Virus record (IMG/VR): IMGVR_UViG_3300045257_000154
Span: 1 to 46,376 of that record
Strand: one strand, 5' to 3'
Source: a virus
DNA length: 46,376 nt
This document shows positions 14,191-21,474 of the stretch, in pieces. The position numbers and the translations under genes were made by a program. Positions within the stretch are counted from its first letter, which is position 1; each line of letters starts with the position of its first letter. The notes below the pieces were generated by a model. The model ran no database searches and was not told the origin of the DNA. It saw only the letters and a list, made by a program, of their open reading frames with translations.

Positions 14191-14737
14191 CCTCAATCAG
14201 CAGGGGTTTGCAAGGCTTGGCATCGTGCCCTGGATAGATGACGTCGTGGCCTTTCTCGATACCTGCAAACGCTATCCCGGTCATATCAAGGCGCGGCCGA
14301 GGCTCGGCATGGAATGCAATTCCATGGAGAGCGTCATCGCTGCTCCGCACTTCCTCGCCTATGCGGAGAGCCTGACTCCGACCGTCTCTAAGTTCTTTGG
14401 CGAGCCTGCAATTCTCTGGTCGCTCAATGCATTTTATACGACAAAGCATACGCCCTATTTTCCCGGCCTGCATGGTCTGCACAAGGACCGTGGAGGCTCC
14501 AAGATCGTGGCCCTCTTCGTATTAGGCTACGACACTCCGATTGACTCGGCCCAGCTTCATATGCGTCCGGATGGCCTGCTGGAGCCCCTGTATGGACCGA
14601 AGGGCACGGCGTGGCTGGCCGACAACACTCAATATCATCTCGGCCTCATTCCATCGCAGCCACGCATGATGCTGTGGGCGCGCTGGGCAGAGAAGATCCC
14701 GCAGGAGTTCTTTAACGAAGGGCTCCCCAGCATATGA
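14183..14737 (+). CDS. 2-oxoglutarate/Fe(II) dioxygenase-like protein
   Basis: A 184-residue protein. It has the iron-binding triad of 2-oxoglutarate dioxygenases: His100 and Asp102 (HKD in LHGLHKDRGG), and His152 (QYHLGL), with Arg161 placed to bind the cosubstrate carboxylate. Strands around IVALFVLGYD and GTAWLADN fit the jelly-roll core. Such enzymes hydroxylate or otherwise oxidise small molecules, sugars, nucleobases or proteins. The neighbours suggest a sugar or base-modification step. The assignment rests on motif spacing only, and the substrate is unknown. Confidence 0.6.
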   Translation: MSDLNQQGFARLGIVPWIDDVVAFLDTCKRYPGHIKARPRLGMECNSMESVIAAPHFLAYAESLTPTVSKFFGEPAILWSLNAFYTTKHTPYFPGLHGLHKDRGGSKIVALFVLGYDTPIDSAQLHMRPDGLLEPLYGPKGTAWLADNTQYHLGLIPSQPRMMLWARWAEKIPQEFFNEGLPSI

Positions 14738-14853
14738 AGAAATTATCCCTTCCCGCGCACCGGGACGCCTGGCTGGTTGAAGGCTACTACGTTGTTTGCC
14801 GATGGCTTCCCATCTTCTTCTCTATCATGCTTTTGATTATCGTGGTGCGTTGA
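14734..14853 (+). CDS. Micro-membrane protein
   Basis: A 39-residue frame with ATGA overlap to the previous gene and TGATG junction to the next. The C-terminal half is a membrane helix (WLPIFFSIMLLIIVV). It could anchor the pathway enzymes at the membrane, but that is a guess. Confidence 0.45.
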   Translation: MKKLSLPAHRDAWLVEGYYVVCRWLPIFFSIMLLIIVVR

Positions 14854-15713
14854 TGAAGCGCGACTTTCGCGACGCTGTCTTCGGGGTCCTGCATGGCCTG
14901 ATGAAGGCTGATCCCTCCATCATGATCCTGTGCAACGACGCGGCAGCCTGGAAGCTGGACGAGATCCGGCAGGAGTTTCCCGAGCGCGCCATCAATGTGG
15001 GCGTGGCCGAGCAGAACATGATGAGCCTCGCTGCCGGCCTCGCCAGCGCGGGCAAGAAAGTGTTTGTCTACGGCATTATTGCCCATCTGATGAGGGGCTG
15101 GGAGCAGATCAAGGTGGGGATCTGCATTCCCAACCTGCCGGTGACGATCCTGGGAATGGGAGCGGGCCTCTCGTCTGGTCTGGACGGCCCGACGCATCAT
15201 GCCGTCGAGGACGTGGCACTGATGCGCGTCCTGGCCAACATGACGATCTACAATCCGGCCGACTGCGTGTGTGCCGAGGCCTGCGTGCGGATGGCTTACG
15301 AGGCGGGCACGCCGCATTACATCCGGCTCGACAAAGATCCGGCAGACGATCTTTACAGGCCCACATACGATTTCAGTAGAGGTTATGCGGTCTTTGGTGA
15401 CGAGCGAGATGACGCTATTGTTGCGACAGGAATCGAGACGCAAAGAGCGCGCAGGAAATATGCCAGTTGCGTAATTGATGTGTTTCGACTGAAGCCCGCG
15501 CCGGATGTTTGGCAGTTTGCTCTCAGCACCTGCGAAGTTTGGGACGAACATCATCCCCATGGTGGGTTGTGGTCCATGGTTGCCGAGCAGGCTTGCCTGG
15601 CGCGTCCGAAGACGCTGCAGGATGAGTTCATATTGGGGCCTGCGAAGCGCGAGCCGGTTACGGGCGAACTTGCATGGGTCGATGACGGCTATGGGATGCC
15701 GTTCCGTGGTTGA
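14853..15713 (+). CDS. Transketolase C-terminal half
   Basis: A 286-residue subunit with the pyrimidine-binding and C-terminal domains of transketolase. The catalytic Glu is Glu53 in NVGVAEQNMM, which activates thiamine diphosphate. Further family signatures are AAGLASAGKKVFVY, GMGAGLSSGLDGPTHH and YNPADCVCAEACVRMA. The start is ATG 14853 (TGATG), consistent with MKRDFRDAVF at the N-terminus of related subunits; an earlier start would add a foreign leader. It pairs with the N-terminal half at 13199, and the two are separated by three genes. Confidence 0.85.
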   Translation: MKRDFRDAVFGVLHGLMKADPSIMILCNDAAAWKLDEIRQEFPERAINVGVAEQNMMSLAAGLASAGKKVFVYGIIAHLMRGWEQIKVGICIPNLPVTILGMGAGLSSGLDGPTHHAVEDVALMRVLANMTIYNPADCVCAEACVRMAYEAGTPHYIRLDKDPADDLYRPTYDFSRGYAVFGDERDDAIVATGIETQRARRKYASCVIDVFRLKPAPDVWQFALSTCEVWDEHHPHGGLWSMVAEQACLARPKTLQDEFILGPAKREPVTGELAWVDDGYGMPFRG

Positions 15714-16383
15714 AATCACCAGGGAACGCTTCGTCAATCCGCGAACTGCGCTCATTACCGGAGGCAGCAGGGGCATCGGGCTTGCGATTGCCGATGCTCT
15801 GGCAATGCAGGGCAAGGAGGTGAAGGTTATCTCTCGAACCAAGCCGCCTCGGCATCAATGGATAGAGGCTGACGTCAAATGGGGCGGATGGGATTTCCTG
15901 AAGGTGGACATCCTCGTGAATAACGTAGGTGGCGGAGGGCGCTGGGGGGAGGAAATCATCGAGCATACGAAGCCCGAGGTATGGGACGAGGTTTATCGAA
16001 AGAATGCCGGCATTGCCACCGAGCTGACCATGCGAGCCCTTCCCTACATGCGCCGGAAGAAATGGGGACGCGTGGTGACCATCACGTCCATCCATGGAGG
16101 CAAGGACGGCAACGGACGGCCATGGTTTGTAATGGCGAAGGCGGCCCAAACGGCACTGATGAAGAGCCTGGCAACACAGAGCTATCTGGCGAGGGATGGG
16201 ATCACGTTCAACAGCGTGGCACCGGGTGAGATCGATGTGGGCAAGCCGCCAAGCTCCCCGGATGTGCGGATGGGCACGCCCGAAGACGTAGCGGGCATTG
16301 TCGCATTCCTGTGCAGCGACGCGGCCAAGCATATCAATGGGGCGAATATCATTGTCGATGGGGGACAAAGCCATGCGATCTAG
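15706..16383 (+). CDS. Short-chain dehydrogenase with altered active site
   Basis: A 225-residue Rossmann-fold oxidoreductase. The NAD(P)-binding motif TGGSRGIG is at residues 18-25, NNVG at 72-75, the structural Asn at 100, Ser128 in TITS and Lys145. The usual Tyr of YxxxK is Phe141 (FVMAK). A normal acid-base step is therefore unlikely unless another residue supplies it. The C-terminus has the family ending SVAPGEI...DVAGIVAFLCSD...DGG. GTG 15706 is favoured as start; ATG 15691 is possible. It would reduce or oxidise a keto intermediate in the cassette, or act only as a binding protein. Confidence 0.8.
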   Translation: MVEITRERFVNPRTALITGGSRGIGLAIADALAMQGKEVKVISRTKPPRHQWIEADVKWGGWDFLKVDILVNNVGGGGRWGEEIIEHTKPEVWDEVYRKNAGIATELTMRALPYMRRKKWGRVVTITSIHGGKDGNGRPWFVMAKAAQTALMKSLATQSYLARDGITFNSVAPGEIDVGKPPSSPDVRMGTPEDVAGIVAFLCSDAAKHINGANIIVDGGQSHAI

Positions 16384-16582
16384 GAAGCAATCAAAACAGA
16401 AACCTATCCCTGCATACGTTCAAAAGCTGATAGATCTATTTGAAGCCCAATCTGCCGAATATTGGCATCAGATCAGGCACTTTCACAATCGTATTGATGG
16501 CTTGGCGAATCGCTTTGAAGAAGTGATTGCGGCCATCAACGGAATGCCTGACAAGAAATTCCCAAGGCGCAAACGTAAATGA
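16373..16582 (+). CDS. Small basic protein
   Basis: A 69-residue protein, Lys/Arg-rich at both ends (SRKQSKQK, KKFPRRKRK), with a central helix (VQKLIDLFEAQSAEYWHQI). GGGGGA precedes ATG 16373, which overlaps the SDR end. It overlaps the glycosyltransferase-like gene by 4 bases. It could bind nucleic acid; function unknown. Confidence 0.55.
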   Translation: MRSRKQSKQKPIPAYVQKLIDLFEAQSAEYWHQIRHFHNRIDGLANRFEEVIAAINGMPDKKFPRRKRK

Positions 16583-17463
16583 AGATAGCGGCGCTGATCG
16601 TCACCAGGGGCAAGCCACGGCAGGTGGTGGGCATCATCGAGTCGATGCGGATGCTGGCGACGGGGGATCATGAGCTTGAGTTCCTGGTGGCATGCGATGA
16701 CGATGATCCTGATACTGTGCAGGGCCTGCGGGGCAATTTCTGGCCAGGCGATGTGATCATTGACGTAGGTCCACGTCCGGTAGGTGTAGGCTCATGCTGG
16801 AACAGGCTGGCGAAGCTGACCGACGCCGACGCGCTGATAACGCTGCCTGACGATGGGATTATCGCAACGCCGCGCTGGGATCATTGCATCAACTGGGCAT
16901 GGCGTAATCACGACTGGGTGCATCCGGATCTGAAGATCGGGGGATTGAAGGACCAAGCCAATCCCGGGCAACCCACGCTGTTCGTGATGGGCAAGCGATG
17001 GGTGGAGCTGGTGGGCGAGGTGCTCGACGCACGCTACCCGTTCTGGTTCAGCGATACTGCGATTGCGGAGACATACAGCTTCATTACGGGATCGGGACTG
17101 CCGATGCTGCCCATAGAGTTTGCCAGCAAAGGCGGGAAGTGGAATCCGAGGCTCCGGCGCATGTCGTTGTGGTGGGCTCATTACGGGCTCACCAGGGTGG
17201 AGCGGATTGGCAAGGCCATGATGATCCAGTCAGAACTCGGATTGCCCGTACCGCCAAATTTGAAGGACCTACATGCGTTGTGGGCAAAGAGGGATGCGGA
17301 CGGGCTGCCCGCGTCTGAGGAGATCGTGCGTCAGATCGAGAAGCCTGCACCATTGGACGAGCGTTATCTGGAGGCTGAACGTGCGGCTATCGAGTATATT
17401 GCCAAGCATTCATATGGCTGGAAGCGATTCGAGCCCTCAACGCACAATGACGATCGCTTCTAG
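16579..17463 (+). CDS. GT-A-like glycosyltransferase
   Basis: A 294-residue protein. The start MKIAALIVTRGKPRQVVGIIESM resembles the nucleotide-binding strand of GT-A glycosyltransferases. An acidic segment CDDDDPDT follows, then ALITLPDDG with the paired Asp that usually bind metal and nucleotide sugar. It is a paralogue of the gene at 32142 (shared layout: acidic DDxxT, then D-rich loop, then WDxxIxxAW). Its place at the end of the transketolase/SDR cassette suggests it transfers the product sugar. Acceptor unknown. Confidence 0.65.
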   Translation: MKIAALIVTRGKPRQVVGIIESMRMLATGDHELEFLVACDDDDPDTVQGLRGNFWPGDVIIDVGPRPVGVGSCWNRLAKLTDADALITLPDDGIIATPRWDHCINWAWRNHDWVHPDLKIGGLKDQANPGQPTLFVMGKRWVELVGEVLDARYPFWFSDTAIAETYSFITGSGLPMLPIEFASKGGKWNPRLRRMSLWWAHYGLTRVERIGKAMMIQSELGLPVPPNLKDLHALWAKRDADGLPASEEIVRQIEKPAPLDERYLEAERAAIEYIAKHSYGWKRFEPSTHNDDRF

Positions 17464-17596
17464 AATATATCTTCTCATCCGGGTTTTCTGGTGGGATCTC
17501 GCATGGATGGCCACCGGCGAGCCGAAATATCTATTCCGCATCATCAATGTGTTGCACGATGAGCTGGTCTCAACGCAGGATGGAGACAGGTTTTGA
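17447..17596 (+). CDS. Small protein with hydrophobic N-terminus
   Basis: A 49-residue frame starting at ATG 17447 inside the glycosyltransferase end. It begins MTIASRIYLLIRVFWWDLAWM and is helical. No family is recognised. Confidence 0.45.
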   Translation: MTIASRIYLLIRVFWWDLAWMATGEPKYLFRIINVLHDELVSTQDGDRF

Positions 17597-17868
17597 CGTA
17601 CGTCAAGGAGCCGTTCAAACGGGCGCCCGTGAGCACCAAACGCCGACGTGCATTCATACTTACGCCATTGGACAATAACAGGCGTATATCCAATCCGGTG
17701 CAGGCAACACTCGCCAATACAGCCAGCTCTTGGCAGCGCATTCAGGACGAGACGCCGACGTTGAGGCGTCTTTACGAATACCTCAACGGCGGTACGGCTG
17801 GATCGGCTGCAGCGGTTGAAACACCGGAGGCGGAGCATATACCGGTGCCGGCGCTACCGGGGCGCTGA
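17593..17868 (+). CDS. Basic protein of unknown function
   Basis: A 91-residue protein starting at TTG 17593 (TTGA overlap). The N-terminus is Arg/Lys-rich (KRAPVSTKRRRAF) and the C-terminus Pro/Ala-rich. The last 86 bases overlap the end of the opposing gene at 17783. Function unknown; it is the last plus-strand gene before the late region. Confidence 0.5.
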   Translation: MTYVKEPFKRAPVSTKRRRAFILTPLDNNRRISNPVQATLANTASSWQRIQDETPTLRRLYEYLNGGTAGSAAAVETPEAEHIPVPALPGR

Positions 17869-18055
17869 AGTAGTCGAAATTGCCAATACGCTGCTGGGTC
17901 TGGCCATTGTTCCAATAGGTGTTGTTGCCCACGCTATTGCCCTGCAGGCCATTGGAGCAATAGATCTGCTGGCCGATGGTCTGGCAGGTGGTCTGAGCCT
18001 GCACGCTGGTACTGAAAGCAAGCGCGGCCGCAAGCAATATCAATGACTTAAGCAT
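17783..18055 (-). CDS. Small exported protein
   Basis: A 90-residue protein. Residues 1-22 form a Sec signal peptide (MLKSLILLAAALAFSTSVQA, then Q). The mature part has two Cys (TTCQTIGQQIYCSNG) that could pair, Asn/Gln-rich middle, and a Pro-rich tail (PVAPAPVYAPPPVF). AAGGAG precedes the ATG at 18055. It would act in the periplasm or be secreted. Similar short exported proteins occur in alphaproteobacterial phages; function unknown. Confidence 0.7.
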   Translation of the reverse strand: MLKSLILLAAALAFSTSVQAQTTCQTIGQQIYCSNGLQGNSVGNNTYWNNGQTQQRIGNFDYFSAPVAPAPVYAPPPVFQPLQPIQPYRR

Positions 18056-18260
18056 AGTCTTCTCCTTTTTTAAACGTCGTTTTTGGCCAAACGAATCTCC
18101 CATCAGGGGCGGGAATTGGTGCTTCAATTTCAGCAATTGCCTCCAATTTGAAATCGGAAAGATCTTTGCATTGCCGGTCCAAAATGAAGGCGCTGGCGTC
18201 GCGTTCATTGTCGAATGTTGCTTCATGCAGTTCGTGGTACGTCACACGGAAAATTGTCAT
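18048..18260 (-). CDS. Small acidic protein
   Basis: A 70-residue protein with strand-helix-strand look: FRVTYHELHEATF, then a helix with FILDRQCKDL, then EAIAEIEAPIPAP. GGAG precedes the ATG at 18260. It overlaps the exported-protein start by 8 bases. Function unknown. Confidence 0.55.
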   Translation of the reverse strand: MTIFRVTYHELHEATFDNERDASAFILDRQCKDLSDFKLEAIAEIEAPIPAPDGRFVWPKTTFKKGEDYA

Positions 18261-18283
18261 GGCTCCAACTCTTGGCCAGAGGA

Positions 18284-18496
18284 TCAGCTTTCGACGGCGT
18301 AGCGGCAGCCTTCATCGATGAGCAGAAGGCGCTCACCAGGATTAAGCTCAGGCTTGCCTAGCTCGATCTCCCCGTCTTCAATCTTCTCGCGTATGGCGCG
18401 CTCCAGCTCAGAGACGCTGAGATCATCCATCCCTTGGCCCTTGTAGTAATCGCAAGCCTTCGTGAAGTTGACGAAATGTGATGTTCCCGTGCGCAT
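18284..18496 (-). CDS. Small acidic early protein
   Basis: A 70-residue protein, first gene of a minus-strand unit under promoter region B. It contains SELERAIREKIEDGEIELG and NPGERLLLIDEG. AGAAGGAG precedes the ATG. Function unknown. Confidence 0.6.
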   Translation of the reverse strand: MRTGTSHFVNFTKACDYYKGQGMDDLSVSELERAIREKIEDGEIELGKPELNPGERLLLIDEGCRYAVES

Positions 18497-18575
18497 GTGA
18501 TTGCTCCTTCTGATGTCCTAAAGATACTCTTAGGATATCGTTAGTTCAAGAGATATCTTTAAGATAGTTCGGCAA
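18497..18575. promoter_or_regulatory. Divergent promoter region B
   Basis: Minus strand: TTGAAC (18549-18544), 17-base spacer and TATCTT (18526-18521), serving the gene at 18496. Plus strand: GATAGT (18563-18568) with a weak TTAGTT (18541-18546). TAGGATATCGTT (18531-18542) is identical to 10029-10040 in region A. The repeated AGATAC/AGATAT half-sites look like repressor sites. From 18576 to 18757 no gene is seen. Confidence 0.65.
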
Positions 18576-18757
18576 TATCCTTGCGTTGTTTGGTCATTTC
18601 AAGCAAGACAGTGCCCCTGATACCAGTTTGCATTGCGTCAGAATAAGCATTGCAACACAAGGGCTTGTAAGTTTGCCGTTGACAGTGGATAACCCGCCAC
18701 GCAATCATCTTCCGCGCGCATTCTCATACGGTTCAACGAACCTCTGAGGCTTATACC

Positions 18758-19027
18758 TTGTCCATCCCCATCACCGACAGGCTCACCGCAGCCATAAGAC
18801 TGGCAGAGCAGTCCATCGAGATGGCCCAATACCAGGCAGATCACAGGAACTGGAAAGAGGTTCTCAGAGTCCTGCAGGATGCAAGGGACGAGCTGGGCAA
18901 GCCTCCTACGCTCATCATTGACCGCACATCAGATGAATTAGTTCCAGCGGTATTTGTCGAACGTATCTCACCACCCAAAATCGACGGCCGCACCAAAGAG
19001 GCAAGAGCCCTCAAGGCTGCACAATGA
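18758..19027 (+). CDS. Small helical protein upstream of terminase
   Basis: An 89-residue protein starting at TTG 18758 with GAGG upstream. It has helices (DRLTAAIRLAEQSIEMAQY, NWKEVLRVLQDARDEL) and ends with a basic segment. A TTGACA lies at 18679 but no good -10 is visible. It overlaps the terminase small subunit by 4 bases. Function unknown; possibly packaging-related. Confidence 0.55.
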   Translation: MSIPITDRLTAAIRLAEQSIEMAQYQADHRNWKEVLRVLQDARDELGKPPTLIIDRTSDELVPAVFVERISPPKIDGRTKEARALKAAQ

Positions 19028-19518
19028 GTGCACTGCCAGTCCGACAAGACAAGTTCGCTCGCGAGTACGTCAAGACAGGCAATGGCGCTCTGGCAGCTCG
19101 CAAGGCTGGCTACTCAGCCAAGTCAGGTGCAGACAGTGTGCAAGGCACAAGGTTGCTAGCCAACGCTAAGGTGTCAGCAGAGATCGCAGCTCATCGCCGG
19201 CGCCTGCAAGAACGCCTCGACATATCCAAAGAGACACTCATCAACAATGCTGCTCACATTGCAGAGCAAGCCTCAGTCGACCAGCAATACGGACCAGCCA
19301 TCAAGGCAACAGAGCTGATCCTAAAGGCTCAAGGCTACCTGGTAGAGAGATCGATGAATGTCTCAGTTGATGTGACACAGAGCCACTTGGATGCATTGCA
19401 GGCATACACAGACCAGCGGATAGACAGAGCAGTCAATGACATCAGAGCCGAGGTGAAGAGGGAAGCAGGGCAAGTGCTCGCCTCCTCCATCACCGATGTG
19501 ATTGATGATGCTGTCTAA
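19024..19518 (+). CDS. Terminase small subunit
   Basis: A 164-residue protein of the Terminase_2 type (PF03592). Signatures are VRQDKFAREYVKTGNGALAARKAGYS and SVQGTRLLANAKVSAEI, forming the N-terminal helix-turn-helix that recognises the packaging site. The middle segment ERLDISKETLINNAAHIAEQA is the usual oligomerisation helix. It would recognise phage DNA and regulate the large subunit, whose gene begins 478 bp downstream. Confidence 0.9.
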   Translation: MSALPVRQDKFAREYVKTGNGALAARKAGYSAKSGADSVQGTRLLANAKVSAEIAAHRRRLQERLDISKETLINNAAHIAEQASVDQQYGPAIKATELILKAQGYLVERSMNVSVDVTQSHLDALQAYTDQRIDRAVNDIRAEVKREAGQVLASSITDVIDDAV

Positions 19519-19554
19519 CCCATTGATGTTGCTACGTTGTTCACCATCATTTGT

Positions 19555-19570
19555 CATAATGCACATTATG
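19555..19570. repeat. Perfect palindrome CATAATG-CA-CATTATG
   Basis: A 7-base inverted repeat with a 2-base centre in the gap between the terminase subunits. It could be a protein-binding site, operator or part of the packaging site. Confidence 0.5.
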
Positions 19571-19690
19571 CGATCACTAACGTACGATGAGACAACCAAC
19601 GAGAGCGTGAGCTAAGTCATTGATGTCATTGGGTTATCCGCCTGGCGCCGGGCCACAGCTCGCGAGGCCCCCCCGGATGCGGTGACCACC

Positions 19691-19721
19691 GGAGGGTGCG
19701 GCTGCCGATGCAGCACCCTCC
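19691..19721 (+). other. Strong hairpin between terminase genes
   Basis: GGAGGGTGC (19691-19699) and GCACCCTCC (19713-19721) pair perfectly around a 13-base loop. There is no T-tract, so an RNA structure, attenuator or packaging element fits better than a standard terminator. The rest of 19519-19778 shows no gene. Confidence 0.55.
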
Positions 19722-19778
19722 CATTCTGTGGAGAAATTTAGGAAAATTATTAGAAATCAGATAGATAGGGGTGGGTGG

Positions 19779-20024
19779 ATGGATAAAGAGCTTGAGGCCT
19801 TGGGGTTGGCGGTCAGGGATTATGACTGGCACCGGGTAAGGTTGGCGCTGGAGGCATTGAAGGCGTCTTTGGTGAGCACTCCGAGTGAGGGGAATCATCC
19901 CCAGGACGGGGCGAACATCTCGGAGGAGGAGCTGGGGAAGCAAGGTTATGTCCCTGGCCCGCCGGCGGAAAGTAAGAATGTTGCGCTGGAGGGGGATGAG
20001 GCCCCTGACACTGTTTCACAGTGA
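19779..20024 (+). CDS. Small acidic protein overlapping terminase large subunit
   Basis: An 81-residue protein (MDKELEALGLAVRDYDWHRVRLALEALKASL, written here only in part by motif: ELEALGLAV, HRVRLALEALK). ATG 19779 follows a GGGGTGGG stretch; GTG 19728 is an alternative. The C-terminus is acidic. The last 29 bases overlap the terminase large subunit start. Function unknown, possibly a terminase partner. Confidence 0.5.
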   Translation: MDKELEALGLAVRDYDWHRVRLALEALKASLVSTPSEGNHPQDGANISEEELGKQGYVPGPPAESKNVALEGDEAPDTVSQ

Positions 20025-21474
20025 AACACTCCCTGCTGCCAAGCCTCGGACGCAGTCGCAGCAGGCTGTCGAGATGCGCCAGAAGTTCGACGCCTTCGTG
20101 CACCGGTACAGGCACGACCCTGTGGCCTTTGCCGAGGAGGTTCTGAAGGTCGATCTCCTGTCGTGGCAGCGCGAGTTTCTGCGGGCTGTGGCGGCGGGGC
20201 GCAAGAGGATCAGCGTCCGGACGGGACATGGAGTAGGCAAGACCGCCGTGTGCGGGATGCTTGTGGTATGGCATCAGACGGTCAGATATCCCCAGAAGAC
20301 CGTTGTGACGGCCCCAGCGGCTGGACAGCTCTTCGATGCTCTTTATCCGGAGATCAAGAAATGGTTCAGCCGTCTCCCCGATTTCTGCCGGGTCCTGTTC
20401 GAGGTGTTTACGGACAGAATCGTGCTCAAGGCCGAACTGAGGAACAAGATCGAGGAGAGCTTCGTCAGTGCCAAGACTTCCTCGATGGACAGGCCGGAGG
20501 CGATGCAAGGTGTCCACTCCGATGGCTTTGTACTGCTGATCTTCGACGAAGCTTCGGGCATACCCGAGGCGGTCTACAGTGCCGCTGCCGGGTCGATGTC
20601 GGGCCATAACTGCGTCACCATCCTGATCGGCAATCCGACCCGCAACAGCGGCTTCTTCTTCGACACCCACAACAGCCTCCGCTCCAACTGGCTCACCATG
20701 CACGAGTCCTGCGTGGGGAATCGGCTGGTGAGCGCTGATTTCATCGCCGATACCCTCCACCGCTGGGGCGAGGGCAGCACCGAGTACCGGGTAAAGGTCC
20801 TGGGCGAGTTCCCGGTGTCCGAATCTGACACCCTCATCTCGGCCGACATCGTTGATGGAGCCATGAACCGTGACGTCGTTCTCGATACCAAGGAAGGCAT
20901 TGTGTATGGCGTTGATGTCGCCCGATTTGGCGACGACCGCTCGGTCATTTGCAAAAGACAGGGCAACGTTGTCCTGGAGGTCAAGTCCCAACGGGGACTG
21001 GATCTTATGGGAACGACGGGTTGGGTCGCCATGGAAGCCAACATGGACCGTCCAAGCGAGATCATGGTGGACAGCATCGGACTGGGTTCAGGCGTTGCGG
21101 ACCGCCTTCGCGAACTCAAGTTCAATGTCCGCGACGTCAACGTAAGCGAAACCACGGCGATGAACCTGAAGGCCTATCGGCTCCGTGACGAGCTTTGGAT
21201 CATGGTCAAGGACTGGCTCACCACCCGCGTCTGCCGGCTGCCCAAGGACGACGAGCTGCGCATGGAATTGGTCAGCACGCGCTACAAGTACCATTCGACG
21301 GGCAAGTACAAGATCGAGGACAAGGAAGAGATGAAAGCACGCATCCGCAAATCCCCCGACCTCGCGGATGCACTGTGCCTCACGTTCGCCGGCCAGGGAG
21401 CCCTGGTCGGCGGACGTGCCCCCGCCTGGATCCCAGGCACCCCATTGAAACGCGGCCTACGAGGAGTTGTCTGA
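19996..21474 (+). CDS. terL: Terminase large subunit
   Basis: A 492-residue packaging motor. The ATPase domain shows Walker A RTGHGVGKTA (about residue 75) and Walker B LLIFDEASG (about 180), then a coupling motif ILIGNPTR. The nuclease domain begins at YGVDVARFGDD with metal-binding Asp, followed by MVDSIGLGSG and SPDLADALCLTFA. The start at ATG 19996 has GGAGGGGG upstream; the frame further upstream is basic shadow. It would fill the prohead through the portal and cut DNA, presumably by headful measure. Confidence 0.93.
   Translation: MRPLTLFHSETLPAAKPRTQSQQAVEMRQKFDAFVHRYRHDPVAFAEEVLKVDLLSWQREFLRAVAAGRKRISVRTGHGVGKTAVCGMLVVWHQTVRYPQKTVVTAPAAGQLFDALYPEIKKWFSRLPDFCRVLFEVFTDRIVLKAELRNKIEESFVSAKTSSMDRPEAMQGVHSDGFVLLIFDEASGIPEAVYSAAAGSMSGHNCVTILIGNPTRNSGFFFDTHNSLRSNWLTMHESCVGNRLVSADFIADTLHRWGEGSTEYRVKVLGEFPVSESDTLISADIVDGAMNRDVVLDTKEGIVYGVDVARFGDDRSVICKRQGNVVLEVKSQRGLDLMGTTGWVAMEANMDRPSEIMVDSIGLGSGVADRLRELKFNVRDVNVSETTAMNLKAYRLRDELWIMVKDWLTTRVCRLPKDDELRMELVSTRYKYHSTGKYKIEDKEEMKARIRKSPDLADALCLTFAGQGALVGGRAPAWIPGTPLKRGLRGVV

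Noticed and set aside
14787-15842. A 351-codon minus-strand frame opposite the transketolase C half
   Set aside because: Shadow of a well supported enzyme gene; no ribosome-binding site or recognisable domain.
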